From Marinicauda salina (GTDB lineage: Bacteria > Pseudomonadota > Alphaproteobacteria > Caulobacterales > Maricaulaceae): 64,000 nucleotides of DNA. Below, piece after piece: positions 42,894-55,251 of the stretch. The notes beneath the pieces are model-generated. The model was not told where the DNA came from and did no database searches. It worked only from the letters and a program-made list of their open reading frames with translations. The DNA is taken from the NCBI RefSeq assembly GCF_003122085.1, contig NZ_QEXV01000005.1, positions 124,001 to 188,000 on the forward strand. Reading direction: 5' to 3'. The translations under genes were made by a program, and so were the position numbers. The first letter of the stretch is position 1; every line of letters begins with the position of its first letter.

Positions 42894-43937
42894 TTATCCC
42901 GGGTTACCTTGAGAGGCGGTCCCGTCATCCCCCTCTGCGCCGTCGGATTCCGACGTCGGCGCGCGCAGGCCGGGCGGCGCCGGCGAGGCGACGCGTGTGA
43001 CGGGATAGGTCTCGCGGATCTCGTCGAGCAGGACGCGGATCCCCTCGAGCGTGAGGAAGCGCACGATACGCGCGCGCATCTCCTCGAGCCCCGGCCGCGG
43101 GCGATTGCGCCGGTCGGTCACCTCCAGGACATGCCATCCGTACTCGGTCTGGAAGGGCTCGGACACGCCGCCCACCGGCAGCGAAAAGGCGATCCTGGCG
43201 AATTCCGGCAGAATCCCGTCGCGGGTGAACCAGCCCAGGTCGCCGCCCTCGAGCCGGGTGTTCGGATCCTGGCTGACCTGGCGGGCGAGCTGGGCGAAGT
43301 CCCGGCCCTCGCTCAGCAGCCGCGCGATCTCGCGGGCCTCTTCGCGGGTGTCCACCAGGATGTGGCGGGCGCGCAGCTCGCGCTCCGCCGGGGCGAGATC
43401 CATCTGCTCCTCGTAGACGCGTTCGATCGCATCCTCGGTGACCGCGTCGGACACCGCCGTCTCGACGAGGACATTGCCGATGATGCGCTCCTCGGCGGCC
43501 GCGAGGCGCCGCCGCGCCTCGGGCGAGTCCGCCAGGCCCCGCCGGCGCGCCTCCAGCGCGAGCAGGCGCTGCTCGATCAGCTCGTCGAGCACTTCCTGGA
43601 ATGCGGCGTCGGAAGGGTCGAGCGCGGCGGGATCCTCCACGATCTCCTGGGCGGCCGCCTCGCGGCGGACATCGGACTCGTAGATGACCGTCTCGCCGAC
43701 GCGGGCGGCGACGGCGTCGTCGGCGTCCTGCGGGGGCAGGTCGAGGAAACGGAATGCGACGTCCCCGCCGCGCGTCTCCGCCTCGTCAACCAGCGGCTCG
43801 GTGTCGACGTCCGGCTCGGCCGAGCACGCCGCGGCGGCGAACGCGCAGACCGCCGCCAGCACCGCGGCGATGCGGCCGCGAGGCGTCGCTCCGGCGGGGA
43901 TGCGGCGCCGCCCGGGCGCGGGGGGTTCGATTGACAC
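42894..43937 (-). CDS. Lipoprotein peptidyl-prolyl isomerase, parvulin type
   Basis: The 347-residue protein has a signal region ending in an AAAAC lipobox-like site at about 38, a helical SurA/PpiC-like chaperone part (about 75-180), and a parvulin domain (about 185-290). The domain contains RARHILVDT, FAQLARQVSQDPN, GGDLGWF and YGWHVLEV. It is expected to act on periplasmic or outer-membrane proteins. It is divergent from secA, separated by 121 bp. Confidence 0.9.
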   Translation of the reverse strand: MSIEPPAPGRRRIPAGATPRGRIAAVLAAVCAFAAAACSAEPDVDTEPLVDEAETRGGDVAFRFLDLPPQDADDAVAARVGETVIYESDVRREAAAQEIVEDPAALDPSDAAFQEVLDELIEQRLLALEARRRGLADSPEARRRLAAAEERIIGNVLVETAVSDAVTEDAIERVYEEQMDLAPAERELRARHILVDTREEAREIARLLSEGRDFAQLARQVSQDPNTRLEGGDLGWFTRDGILPEFARIAFSLPVGGVSEPFQTEYGWHVLEVTDRRNRPRPGLEEMRARIVRFLTLEGIRVLLDEIRETYPVTRVASPAPPGLRAPTSESDGAEGDDGTASQGNPG

Positions 43938-44058
43938 TTTTCCGCGGCCTCCTTAAGTCACCGGGAACTTCGGCCCGGACCGACGCCCGGCGCCCGCGCC
44001 CGTTCGGCGCGGCCGGGCGATCCTGTTTCGACACCGCCTCCTCGAAGGCTGATACGTC

Positions 44059-46813
<2,755 letters not shown>

Positions 46814-46836
<23 letters not shown>

Positions 46837-47296
46837 CGCGCCGGTCCTGCGACCCGCCCGGTCCGACGAACGCGACGCGCTCGACGCGCTGATCCTGCGA
46901 TCGAAGGCGTGGTGGGGTTATGACGCCGCGATGATGGCCGTCATGGCGCGCTGGCTGCGCGCCGACCCCGACGCGATCGAAGATGGCCGCTGCCGCGTCG
47001 CCGAAGCCGGCGAGCAGCGCCTCGGCGTCGCCCAGCTCGGCCGGCTCGAGAACGGCGCGGTCGAGCTCGAGCTTCTCTTCATCGATCCCGCCGCCATCGG
47101 AAGCGGCGTCGGCCGCGCGCTCTACGACTGGGCGCGCGAAGCCGCCCGGCGCGCCGGCGCGACGCGCATGACGATCCTCGCCGACCCGCAATCGCGCGGC
47201 TTCTACGAGGCGATGGGGGCGCGTTTCGTGGAGGACCGGCCGTCGCAGGCCGTGCCGGGACGGACCCTGCCCTGGCTGGAGCATCCGCTCGGCTGA
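46814..47296 (+). CDS. GNAT-family N-acetyltransferase
   Basis: The 160-residue protein has the acetyl-CoA site [25 protein letters not shown] (about 80-105) and the terminal [12 protein letters not shown] segment of GNAT enzymes. The acceptor is unknown. Its ATG lies inside the end of secA, so it is probably translated by coupling. It converges with accA, 7 bp apart. Confidence 0.88.
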
Positions 47297-47303
47297 GGCC
47301 GCG

Positions 47304-48284
47304 CTACTCTTCCAGCAGGCTGCGCCCGATCGCAAGGAAGCGCTCGCGGCGGCGGCGTTTGAGTTCGGCGGCGTCGAGGCCGTCGAGGCTCGACAGCGAG
47401 GCCTCGATCGCGTCGCCCACGCGCGTCATGGCGAGCGCGCGATCGCGATGGGCGCCGCCGACGGGTTCGTTGATGATCTCGTCGATGATCTTCAGCCCGA
47501 TCAGGTCCTGGGCCGTGATCTTCATCGCCACGGCGGCGTCCTTGGCCCGGGCCCCGTCGCGCCACAGGATCGAGGCGCAGCCCTCCGGCGAGATCACCGA
47601 ATAGATCGAGTGCTCGAGCATGAGGACGGTGTTGGCCGAGGCGACGGCGACCGCGCCGCCCGAACCGCCCTCGCCGGTGATCACCGAGACCAGCGGCGTG
47701 CCGAGCGTCAGGCAGCGCTCGGTCGAGCGCGCGATCGCCTCGGACTGGCCGCGCTCCTCCGCGCCGACGCCGGGATAGGCCCCGGCGGTGTCGACGAAGG
47801 TGACGACCGGCAGGTCGAAGCGCTCGGCGAGATCCATCAGGCGGACCGCCTTGCGATAGCCCTCCGGCCGGGCCATGCCGAAATTGTGGTGCAGCCGGCT
47901 CTGGGTGTCGTGACCCTTCTCGTGGCCCATGACCAGGACCGGGCGGCCGCGGAACCGGCCGAGCCCGCCGACGATGGCGTGGTCCTCGCCGAAGCGGCGG
48001 TCGCCGCACAGCGCCTCGAAATCGGTGATGAGATGCTTGAGATAGTCGCGCAGGTGCGGCCGCTCGGGATGGCGCGCGACCAGCGTCTTCCGCCACGGAT
48101 CGAGCTTGGAATACAGCGACTTCAGCTGGTCGGCGGATTTCTGGCGCAGCTTGGCGATCTCGTCGGCGAGATCGGGCGCGTCATCGCCGTTGTTCGCGGC
48201 GACCGACTCCAGCTCCTCGATCTTGGCGTCCAGTTCGGCGACGGGACGTTCGAAGTCGAGATAGGTGCGGGTCGGGTCGGACAT
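47304..48284 (-). CDS. accA: Acetyl-CoA carboxylase carboxyltransferase subunit alpha
   Basis: This is one half of the carboxyltransferase that makes malonyl-CoA. The 326-residue protein starts [18 protein letters not shown] and contains [40 protein letters not shown] and [16 protein letters not shown] 48284 was chosen; the open frame extends further upstream but without conservation. It converges with the GNAT gene; xerD lies upstream on the same strand, 130 bp away. Confidence 0.97.
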   Translation of the reverse strand: MSDPTRTYLDFERPVAELDAKIEELESVAANNGDDAPDLADEIAKLRQKSADQLKSLYSKLDPWRKTLVARHPERPHLRDYLKHLITDFEALCGDRRFGEDHAIVGGLGRFRGRPVLVMGHEKGHDTQSRLHHNFGMARPEGYRKAVRLMDLAERFDLPVVTFVDTAGAYPGVGAEERGQSEAIARSTERCLTLGTPLVSVITGEGGSGGAVAVASANTVLMLEHSIYSVISPEGCASILWRDGARAKDAAVAMKITAQDLIGLKIIDEIINEPVGGAHRDRALAMTRVGDAIEASLSSLDGLDAAELKRRRRERFLAIGRSLLEE

Positions 48285-48414
48285 CCGGAAACCTGAATTC
48301 TGCGGAGTTCGGCGGCGGCCGCGGGCCCGGTCCGCCGAGGACGGCGGGGAACCTAGCCGCAGCCCCCGGCGAGGGCAATCGTGCGGCCGTCCCTGCAAGG
48401 CGCGGGCCGCAGTT

Positions 48415-49347
48415 TCATTCCTCGGGCTCGCGCGCGAGCGGGTGGGCGTCGTGGACGAGCGCCTTCAGGCGCGCCTCGAGCACATGGGTGTAGATCTCCG
48501 TCGTCGACACGTCGGCGTGGCCCAGCAGGGTCTGAACGCTTCGGAGGTCGGCTCCGTTCGCCAGCAGGTGCGTGGCGAAGGCATGGCGCAGCACGTGCGG
48601 GCTCACGCGGGCCGGGTCGAGACCGGCCGCGACGGCGAGCTCGGAGAGGATCTGGGCGAAGCGCTCGCGGGTGAGATGGCCCCGCCGCGCAGTGGCGGAC
48701 GGGAAGAGATAGCGCTCGGCCTTGCGCCGCCGCGGCGAGCCCTCGCCCGGCAGGTGGCGCGCGCGGACCGCCTTGTAGGCGGCGACGGCGTCGAGCGCGC
48801 TGTCGGTGAGCGGGACCAGGCGCTCGCGCCCGCCCTTGCCGGTGACGACGATGCAGCGCTCGGCGCGCGCCAGCGCGGCCAGCGGCAGGGCGACCAGCTC
48901 GGAGACGCGCAGCCCGCCGGCGTAGAGCAGCTCGAGCAGCGCGCGGGCGCGCACCCCGGCGTCGCCCTCCAGGGTCTCGGCGGCGTCGAACAGCGCCTCG
49001 ACCTCGGCCTCGGAGAGCACCTTCGGCAGCGGCCGCTGCTTCTTCGGGCCCGTCAGCCCGGCGGCGGGATCGTCTGCGCGCATGCCCTCGCGCAACAGGA
49101 AGCGGTAGTAGCGCCGCGCGGCCGACAGCCGCCGCGCCGCCGTCGCCGCCGACAGCCCGTCGGCGGCCATGCCCGAGAGGACGGCTTCGAGATCCGGCTC
49201 CCTCGCCGACTCGAGGGCGACGCCGTCGGCGGCGAGCCGGCCGGCGATGTCGGCGAGATCGCGCCGATAGGCGTCCAGCGTGTGAGGCGAGGCACCGCGT
49301 TCGGCGGCCATCATGTCGAGGAAGAGCGCGACAGTGCGCTCGCTCAC
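48415..49347 (-). CDS. xerD: Tyrosine recombinase XerD
   Basis: XerC/D-type recombinases resolve chromosome dimers. The 310-residue protein has the arginine of [11 protein letters not shown] (about 145), the [12 protein letters not shown] motif (about 250) and [15 protein letters not shown] with the catalytic tyrosine near 285. A lysine in [11 protein letters not shown] completes the set. GTG 49347 starts 4 bp inside the stop of the upstream gene. The housekeeping position upstream of accA supports XerD rather than an element integrase. Confidence 0.92.
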   Translation of the reverse strand: MSERTVALFLDMMAAERGASPHTLDAYRRDLADIAGRLAADGVALESAREPDLEAVLSGMAADGLSAATAARRLSAARRYYRFLLREGMRADDPAAGLTGPKKQRPLPKVLSEAEVEALFDAAETLEGDAGVRARALLELLYAGGLRVSELVALPLAALARAERCIVVTGKGGRERLVPLTDSALDAVAAYKAVRARHLPGEGSPRRRKAERYLFPSATARRGHLTRERFAQILSELAVAAGLDPARVSPHVLRHAFATHLLANGADLRSVQTLLGHADVSTTEIYTHVLEARLKALVHDAHPLAREPEE

Positions 49348-51005
49348 CCGGCCTCCTCCTCGGCGACGGCTTCCAGGATGAAGCGCCGCGCCTCGGCCTC
49401 CAGCCCAACGCCGCGCAACGCGGCCGCCGCGGCGGCGTAGGCCTCGGGATCCTCGGGATGGGCCTCGATCAGGCGCGCGGCGTGGAGCTGCGTCTCGCCG
49501 AGCGCGCCGGCCGCCGCCGACAAGAGCGCCGGCGCGGCGATGACCATGCCGGCCTCCTCGGGCCGGTCGCCGCCGGTCATGGCGGCGCGCAGCTCGCCCG
49601 ACGCCGGCGCGCCCAGCGCGGCCAGCGCGGCGGCCTGCGACAGGCGCGGCAAGCTGGCGGTCTCGATGCGCGCGGCGAGCAGCGCCTCGAAAGCGCCCGA
49701 GGCGATGTCGCCCTCGGCGATGGAGAGCGCATAGTCGAGCCCGACGAGCACGCGTGCTTCCGGCGGCGTCCATTCCGGCTCGACGGTCTCCGGCTCGAAG
49801 GTCTCCGGCGGGGTCAGCCCGGACGGGCCGTCAGCGGGATAATAAGCGCCGGAGGCCGGCTTCGGCGCGGTCTGCTCGATCACCTCCGGCGGCGGGCCCT
49901 CCGAGAGCGCCTCGCGCCACTCGCGGGCGGTGTCGAGATCGCCGGCGAGGACGGCTGCGAGCACGTAGACTGGCCCGTGGGCGAGGGTGTCGGCGGTGAT
50001 AGGCAGGCTCGCGATCTCCGGGCCATAGCCGCGCGCGACCTCGACGAAGCGATCCGCCGCCGCGGCGTCGTCGAGCCGCATGCCCAGCGCTTCGGCGGCG
50101 ATGGTGCGGTCGAGATCCTGGTGCACGAGCGCGCCCAGCGCGGCGTCGCGCTCGGCGCCCTCCATCACGGCGGCGGCCTCCAGCGCCTCGGTCAGCGTCT
50201 CGGGCAGTTCGATCGGCGGGCCCGTCCGTTCGGCGGCGCGATGCAGCCAGCCCGGCGCGTCCTCGGCTGGAATGATGGCGCGATCCGGCGAGGCGGCGTG
50301 GGCGAGCGCCAGCTCGAGCCCGGTGTCCGGCCGGACGTCTTCGGGCGCGGGCCGGTCGAGGGTGTAGGCGTCGAACAGCGCGTCGAAGCCCGCGTCGGCT
50401 TCGCTCGCCCGGGCGAGCTCGGCGGTGAGCTCGGCGGCGCGGACATTGTCGTCGAAGGCCAGGCACGCCGCCCGGGCGCGCAGCCAGTACGGCGCCTCGC
50501 GGCCCTCCAGCAGGGCGTCGGCGGCCCGGCAGGCGGCGTCGAGCCGACCCAGCGCGAAGCCGGTTTCGGCGAGCAGGCGCGACAGCGCCGGCGATTCGTT
50601 CACCCGCGGCGTGCGCTCGAGCAGGTTGAAAACGGGCTCTGCGCGGCCGGCCGCCAGCGCCCGGTCGGCGCGCAGCGCGGCGAGCGCGAAGGCGTCCCGG
50701 CCGTTCTCCGGCGGCTGTCCCGACGACAGCAACGCGCGCTCGGCCAGCCGGGCGGCGACCGGCGAGGTCCAGCCCGCGCCCTCGGAGTCCGGCAGCGCCT
50801 CGAGCACCGCGCGCAGGGCGATCGCCTCGCCGCTCGACCAGACGTCGTCGTCCAGCACGTCGAGCACGCCGACCTCGAACGGATCGACGTCGCCCAGCTC
50901 GGCGACCTGGATGTCGGCCGGCTCGCGGCCGCCGCCCTGGGCGAACGCAGGCGCGGAAACCGCCGCGGCGAGCGCTGCGGCGGCGAGACTATTCCACCAG
51001 GTCAT
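49344..51005 (-). CDS. Large exported helical-repeat hypothetical protein
   Basis: I recognise no named family in this 553-residue protein. It has a signal peptide (about 1-22, cleavage at AFA-Q) and then alanine- and glutamate-rich helical hairpins resembling degenerate TPR/SLR repeats, for example LAALRADRALAAGRAEPVFNLL. A proline-rich break near 395-420 divides it. The first 17 bp overlap the tiny gene upstream, and the end overlaps xerD by 4 bp. It is likely periplasmic, and the helical repeats suggest protein contacts. Confidence 0.78.
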   Translation of the reverse strand: MTWWNSLAAAALAAAVSAPAFAQGGGREPADIQVAELGDVDPFEVGVLDVLDDDVWSSGEAIALRAVLEALPDSEGAGWTSPVAARLAERALLSSGQPPENGRDAFALAALRADRALAAGRAEPVFNLLERTPRVNESPALSRLLAETGFALGRLDAACRAADALLEGREAPYWLRARAACLAFDDNVRAAELTAELARASEADAGFDALFDAYTLDRPAPEDVRPDTGLELALAHAASPDRAIIPAEDAPGWLHRAAERTGPPIELPETLTEALEAAAVMEGAERDAALGALVHQDLDRTIAAEALGMRLDDAAAADRFVEVARGYGPEIASLPITADTLAHGPVYVLAAVLAGDLDTAREWREALSEGPPPEVIEQTAPKPASGAYYPADGPSGLTPPETFEPETVEPEWTPPEARVLVGLDYALSIAEGDIASGAFEALLAARIETASLPRLSQAAALAALGAPASGELRAAMTGGDRPEEAGMVIAAPALLSAAAGALGETQLHAARLIEAHPEDPEAYAAAAAALRGVGLEAEARRFILEAVAEEEAG

Positions 51006-51129
51006 CGGTCACCTCGATCCGAATCTCTTCGGTCTCCGGCGCCAGCCCCTCGGCCATCACCAGCAGCGCGACGAAGCCCGCCGCCAGCAGCACCCCGATG
51101 ACCAGCACGCCGATGAGAAATCCGCGCAT
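50989..51129 (-). CDS. Tiny membrane protein (46 residues) upstream of the 553-residue protein
   Basis: A 46-codon frame begins ATG 51129 and reads a hydrophobic segment (about 3-27, FLIGVLVIGVLLAAGFVALL) followed by an acidic tail ending in DDLVE. It overlaps the start of the large exported protein by 17 bp on the same strand. Composition and topology look like a genuine small inner-membrane protein, but no family is recognised. The overlap suggests translational coupling. Confidence 0.6.
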   Translation of the reverse strand: MRGFLIGVLVIGVLLAAGFVALLVMAEGLAPETEEIRIEVTDDLVE

Positions 51130-51251
51130 GACGCGCCCTCCGTTTCGCGATCACGCCTCGGCCGCACTCTAATCGAGCGAATGCGGCCATTTCCAGACAG
51201 GACGGGCCCGCGATTGCCCGCCGCAGCATGCGTGCTTATACCCGATCGGTG

Positions 51252-51812
51252 ATGAACGCGACGGACCCGCTGGACGCGCTGGAGCGCACGATCGTGCTCG
51301 TCGGGCTGATGGGAGCCGGAAAGACCACGGTCGGACGCCGCCTGGCGCGCCGGCTCGGACGGCCGTTCAAGGACGCCGACGCCGAGATCGAACGCGCCGC
51401 CGGCCGCTCCGTGCCCGACATCTTCGCCGATTTCGGCGAGAGCGCTTTCCGCGACGGAGAGCGCAAGGTGATCGCGCGCCTGCTGGAAGAGGAACCGCCC
51501 ATGGTTCTGGCCGTCGGCGGCGGCGCCTTCGTCGATCCCGACACCCGGCGCCTCGTCAAGGACGAGGCCGTCTCGGTCTGGCTTCGCGCAGAGCTGCCCG
51601 TGCTCATGGAGCGCGTCTCGCGGCGCGACACGCGCCCGCTGCTGCACAACGAGGATCCCGAGGCGGTGATGGCGCGGCTGATGGAGGAGCGCGCGCCGGC
51701 CTATGGCGAGGCCGACCTGGCCGTGGACTCCGCATCCGGCTCGCACGAGAAAACCGTCGAGGCGATCGTCGCCGCGCTGCGCGACCATCTCGCCGGAACG
51801 GCCCCGTCATGA
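51252..51812 (+). CDS. aroK: Shikimate kinase
   Basis: AroK phosphorylates shikimate in aromatic amino acid synthesis. The 186-residue protein has Walker A GLMGAGKTT (18-26), the FKDADAEIE shikimate-binding aspartate region and VGGGAFVDPDTR, with RPLLH in the lid region. ATG 51252 was chosen over an upstream frame start 24 bp earlier. The stop overlaps aroB by 4 bp, the standard aroK-aroB pairing. Confidence 0.95.
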   Translation: MNATDPLDALERTIVLVGLMGAGKTTVGRRLARRLGRPFKDADAEIERAAGRSVPDIFADFGESAFRDGERKVIARLLEEEPPMVLAVGGGAFVDPDTRRLVKDEAVSVWLRAELPVLMERVSRRDTRPLLHNEDPEAVMARLMEERAPAYGEADLAVDSASGSHEKTVEAIVAALRDHLAGTAPS

Positions 51813-52924
51813 CCGGCCCGTTGCGTGTTCCCGTCGAGCTCGGCGACCGCCGCTACGAGGTGCTGATCGGGCCGAACGCGCTCGAGGCCGGCGCCGACGC
51901 GTTGCGGGCGCTCTGCCCGCGCGGCCGCGCGCTCATTGTCGCCGACCGGACCGCGTTTGACCGTCACGGCGCGCGGCTGAACGCGGCGCTGGACGAGGTG
52001 TCGCTCGAACCGGTCGTGTTCGAGATCGACGGCGGCGAGGCGGCCAAGAGCTGGGACCAGCTGGAATCGCTGGTGGATTCGCTGCTGGACGCCGGGATCG
52101 ACCGCACCGAGACGGTCATCGCGTTCGGCGGCGGAACGATCGGCGATCTCGCCGGCTTCGCCGCCTCCATCGTCAAGCGCGGCGTCGGCTTCGCCCAGAT
52201 CCCCACGACGCTGCTGGCCCAGGTCGATTCCTCGGTCGGCGGCAAGACCGGGATCAATGTCCGCCAGGGCAAGAACCTGGTCGGCGCCTTTCATCAGCCC
52301 GCCCTGGTGCTCGCCGACACGGGGCTGCTCGCCACCCTGCCCGGCCGCGAGGTGCGGGCGGGCTACGCGGAGATCGTCAAGGCCGCGCTGATCGGCGACG
52401 CCGCGCTGTTCGACCGGCTCGAGGCCGCCGGCGCGGACGCCCTCGACGGCGGGGCGCTGGCCGAGGCGGTCGCCGACGCGGTGGCCTTCAAGGCGCGCAT
52501 CGTCGCCGAGGACGAGCGCGAGCGCGGGCCCCGCGCCCTGCTCAATCTCGGCCACACCTTCGCCCACGCCTTCGAAGCCGAGGCCGCTCCCGGCGCGCTC
52601 GTTCACGGCGAAGCGGTCGCCTGCGGGCTGGCGCTCGCCTTCCGTTATTCCGCCCGTCTCGGCGCCTGTCCGAAGGCCGACGCCGAGCAGATCGCAGCCC
52701 ATCTCGAGGCGGTCGGCCTGCCCGCGCGCATCGGCGATCTCGCCGGCGGGCCGTTCGAGGCCGAACGCCTGCTCGCGCGCATGGCCGGCGACAAGAAAAC
52801 CGTCGGCGGGGCGATCACGCTGATACTCGCGCGCGGGATCGGCGAGGCCTATATCGCGCCGAGAGCGGACGCGCGCGATCTCGCCGCGTTCCTGGAAAGG
52901 GAAATCGATGACCATTCAGTTTGA
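51809..52924 (+). CDS. aroB: 3-dehydroquinate synthase
   Basis: AroB is a metal- and NAD-dependent enzyme of the shikimate pathway. The 371-residue protein has the FGGGTIGDLAGFAA NAD site, the QIPTTLLAQVDSSVGGKTGIN segment and the metal-binding RPRALLNLGHTFAHAFE type region (GHTFAHA). Length is normal. It overlaps aroK by 4 bp and the transporter gene by 17 bp. Confidence 0.96.
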   Translation: MTGPLRVPVELGDRRYEVLIGPNALEAGADALRALCPRGRALIVADRTAFDRHGARLNAALDEVSLEPVVFEIDGGEAAKSWDQLESLVDSLLDAGIDRTETVIAFGGGTIGDLAGFAASIVKRGVGFAQIPTTLLAQVDSSVGGKTGINVRQGKNLVGAFHQPALVLADTGLLATLPGREVRAGYAEIVKAALIGDAALFDRLEAAGADALDGGALAEAVADAVAFKARIVAEDERERGPRALLNLGHTFAHAFEAEAAPGALVHGEAVACGLALAFRYSARLGACPKADAEQIAAHLEAVGLPARIGDLAGGPFEAERLLARMAGDKKTVGGAITLILARGIGEAYIAPRADARDLAAFLEREIDDHSV

Positions 52925-54218
52925 GCCGTGGATGCTCTGGTCGGCCTTGTCGATCCTCGCCCTGCTGCTGATGTCGGGCTTCTTCTCGGGATCGGAGACT
53001 GCGCTGACGGCGACGTCGAAGGCGCGCATGCTGTCTCTGGAGAAGGACGACGACCTCCGCGCCGCGCGCGTCAATCGCCTCATCGCCGACCGCGAGAGCC
53101 TGATCGGCGCCATCCTGCTGGGCAACAACCTGGTCAACATCCTCGCCTCGTCGATCGCCGCGGCGATGTTCCTGGTGATGTTCGGCGAGGCCGGCGTGCC
53201 CATCGCCACGCTGGTGATGACACTGCTGGTGCTGATCTTCGCCGAGGTGATGCCCAAGACCTACGCGCTGTCCAATCCCGACCGGATGGCGCTGGCGGTC
53301 TCGCTGCCGCTGCAGTTCTTCGTCCGCGTGTTCGCGCCGATCGTCGCCGCCGTGCAGGCGCTGGTTCGCGCCGTGCTGCGGCTGGCCGGCGCCGATGTCG
53401 AGGGGCCCGTCCTGTCGGCGCGCGAGGAGATCCGCGGCCAGATCGACATGCACCACCAGGAAGGCGGCGTGGTGAAGCATGACCGCGACATGCTCGGCGG
53501 CGTGCTCGACCTGCGCGAGCTGACCGTCGACGACGTCATGGTCCACCGCAAGAACCTGATCATGCTCGATTTCGATCAGCCCGCCGCCGAGCTGGTCGAC
53601 GCCGCGCTGACGAGCCCGCACACCCGGCTTCCGCTCTATCGCGACGACCCGGAGAACATCGTCGGCGTGCTCCATGTGCGCGACCTCGCCCGAGCGCTGC
53701 ACGAAGCCGACGGCGACGCGGCGAAGGTCGACATCGAGGCGATCAAGCGCGAGCCCTGGTTCATTCCCGAGACGACCGAGCTGTTCGACCAGCTCAACAT
53801 GTTCCGCTCCAAGCGCGAGCACTTCGCCCTCGTCGTCGACGAGTACGGCGCGCTGATGGGCGTGGTCACGCTGGAAGACATCCTCGAGGAGATCGTCGGC
53901 GAGATCGAGGACGAGCACGACATCGCCATGGCCGGCCTCACCCCGCAGCCCGACGGCAGCGTCATCGTCGACGGCGGGGCGGGCATCCGCGACGTCAACC
54001 GCGCGCTCGACTGGGACCTGCCCGACGACGAGGCGGTGACCATCGCCGGGCTGGTCATCCACGAGGCCCAGACCATTCCCGAGCCCGGCCAGGTGTTCAG
54101 CTTCCACGGCGTGCGCTTCGAGATCCTCGAACGCCGCCGCAACCAGATCACCCGGATGCGCCTGAAGCCCGAAGCGCCGCTCGAGGGGGAGGCTACTCCC
54201 CCGGCGCTTTCGCCGTGA
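52908..54218 (+). CDS. CNNM/HlyC-CorC family membrane protein
   Basis: This 436-residue protein has a DUF21/CNNM membrane domain (about 8-180) with MSGFFSGSETALTATSKARM, then two CBS domains (about 200-330) and a CorC_HlyC domain (about 345-430) with the VDGGAGIRDVNRALDWDLP segment. Relatives transport magnesium or cobalt, or sense them. It overlaps aroB and converges with bolA. Confidence 0.92.
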   Translation: MTIQFEPWMLWSALSILALLLMSGFFSGSETALTATSKARMLSLEKDDDLRAARVNRLIADRESLIGAILLGNNLVNILASSIAAAMFLVMFGEAGVPIATLVMTLLVLIFAEVMPKTYALSNPDRMALAVSLPLQFFVRVFAPIVAAVQALVRAVLRLAGADVEGPVLSAREEIRGQIDMHHQEGGVVKHDRDMLGGVLDLRELTVDDVMVHRKNLIMLDFDQPAAELVDAALTSPHTRLPLYRDDPENIVGVLHVRDLARALHEADGDAAKVDIEAIKREPWFIPETTELFDQLNMFRSKREHFALVVDEYGALMGVVTLEDILEEIVGEIEDEHDIAMAGLTPQPDGSVIVDGGAGIRDVNRALDWDLPDDEAVTIAGLVIHEAQTIPEPGQVFSFHGVRFEILERRRNQITRMRLKPEAPLEGEATPPALSP

Positions 54219-54465
54219 CGCTGAGCGCGTGAAGCCCGGCCTCGAATTCGTCGGCCAGCGCGGCGTTGACCAGGCGGTGACGCTCGACGCGCGACTTGCC
54301 CGCGAAGGCGTCGGCTACGATCTCGACGACGAAATGCGTGCCGCCGCGCCCATGAGGATTGCCCGCATGACCGGCGTGGCGCGCGCTGTCGTCGACGACC
54401 GACAGCGCCTCCGGCGCGAAGGCCGCCTTGAGCGCCTGCTCGATCCTGTGTGTCGTTTCCGTCAA
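54193..54465 (-). CDS. bolA: BolA family protein, probable TTG start
   Basis: The 90-residue protein begins TETTHRIEQALKAAFAPEAL and contains HAGHAGNPHGRGGTHFVVEIVAD and KSRVERHRLVNAALADEF, the BolA/IbaG pattern. Relatives act with monothiol glutaredoxins in iron-sulfur handling. No ATG fits the family start; TTG 54465 follows GGGAGCGG and is the best candidate. The next upstream ATG (54507) would add 14 residues and crowd the divergent DnaJ promoter. Confidence 0.9.
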   Translation of the reverse strand: MTETTHRIEQALKAAFAPEALSVVDDSARHAGHAGNPHGRGGTHFVVEIVADAFAGKSRVERHRLVNAALADEFEAGLHALSVTAKAPGE

Positions 54466-54517
54466 GAACCGCTCCCGTTTATTGCCCGCTAACAGCGCGG
54501 ACCCCATACTTTGCGCG

Positions 54518-55144
54518 ATGGCCGATACGTTCCAATACAAGCCGCGGTTCAAGGATATCCGCATCAAGCCGCCGCGCGACGAGCCGCGGATGGACGAGCG
54601 CGAGTGCGAATATCCCCGGTGCCGGCGCAAGGCCGAGGCGCGCGCGCCCAAGGCGCCGGACCGCCTGAACGAGCACTACTGGTTCTGCGCCCGCCACGCC
54701 GGGGAATACAACAAGTCCTGGAACTTCTTCGAGGGCATGAGCGAATCGGCGGTGCGCGCCTACCAGGAGAGCCTCGCCTACGGCCATCGCCCGACCTGGA
54801 GCTTCAAGGCCGGCGCCTCGACGCGCAAGAAGGCGGAGCACGCCTCCGTCGACTGGCAGCGCGCCTTCTTCGACCCGTTCTCGCTGTTCGGCGAGCGCCC
54901 GCCGCCGGGTCACGACCGCGCGCACAGCGAACCGGAAAAGCGCCGCCACGGCCGGCTGGTCGAAAAGGCGCTCGATACGCTCGGGCTCGAATACGAGGCC
55001 GAGAAGGCGAGCGTGCGCAAGCGCTACGCCGAACTCGTGCGATCCTACCATCCCGATTCGAACGGCGGCGACCGGTCCTTCGAGGACCAGCTGCAGAAGG
55101 TCGTGGCCGCCTACCAGATCCTGCGCAATTCCGGCCTGGCCTGA
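54518..55144 (+). CDS. DnaJ-domain protein next to cobS
   Basis: The 208-residue protein has an N-terminal cysteine-rich part (CEYPRCRRKAEARAP and FCARHAGEYN, a zinc-binding candidate) and a C-terminal J domain ending in RSYHPDSNGG with the HPD motif, then LQKVVAAYQIL. It is a J-domain protein with unknown client. It is divergent from bolA and precedes cobS-cobT by 107 bp, an order common in alphaproteobacteria. Confidence 0.9.
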   Translation: MADTFQYKPRFKDIRIKPPRDEPRMDERECEYPRCRRKAEARAPKAPDRLNEHYWFCARHAGEYNKSWNFFEGMSESAVRAYQESLAYGHRPTWSFKAGASTRKKAEHASVDWQRAFFDPFSLFGERPPPGHDRAHSEPEKRRHGRLVEKALDTLGLEYEAEKASVRKRYAELVRSYHPDSNGGDRSFEDQLQKVVAAYQILRNSGLA

Positions 55145-55251
55145 GGCGATCGGGCCTGTTTCACCGGCGGTGGTGGCGCCGGGGCCTTGCGCACGCTAAC
55201 TAGAGAGCGGCGGGCGCGGCCCGCGCGATCCTCGAGACACACGCGAGCTAC

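Noticed and set aside
48415-49347. xerD as an element integrase
   Set aside because: It sits in a housekeeping context with accA and aroKB, with no attachment repeats or cargo, and has the length and motifs of a chromosomal XerD.
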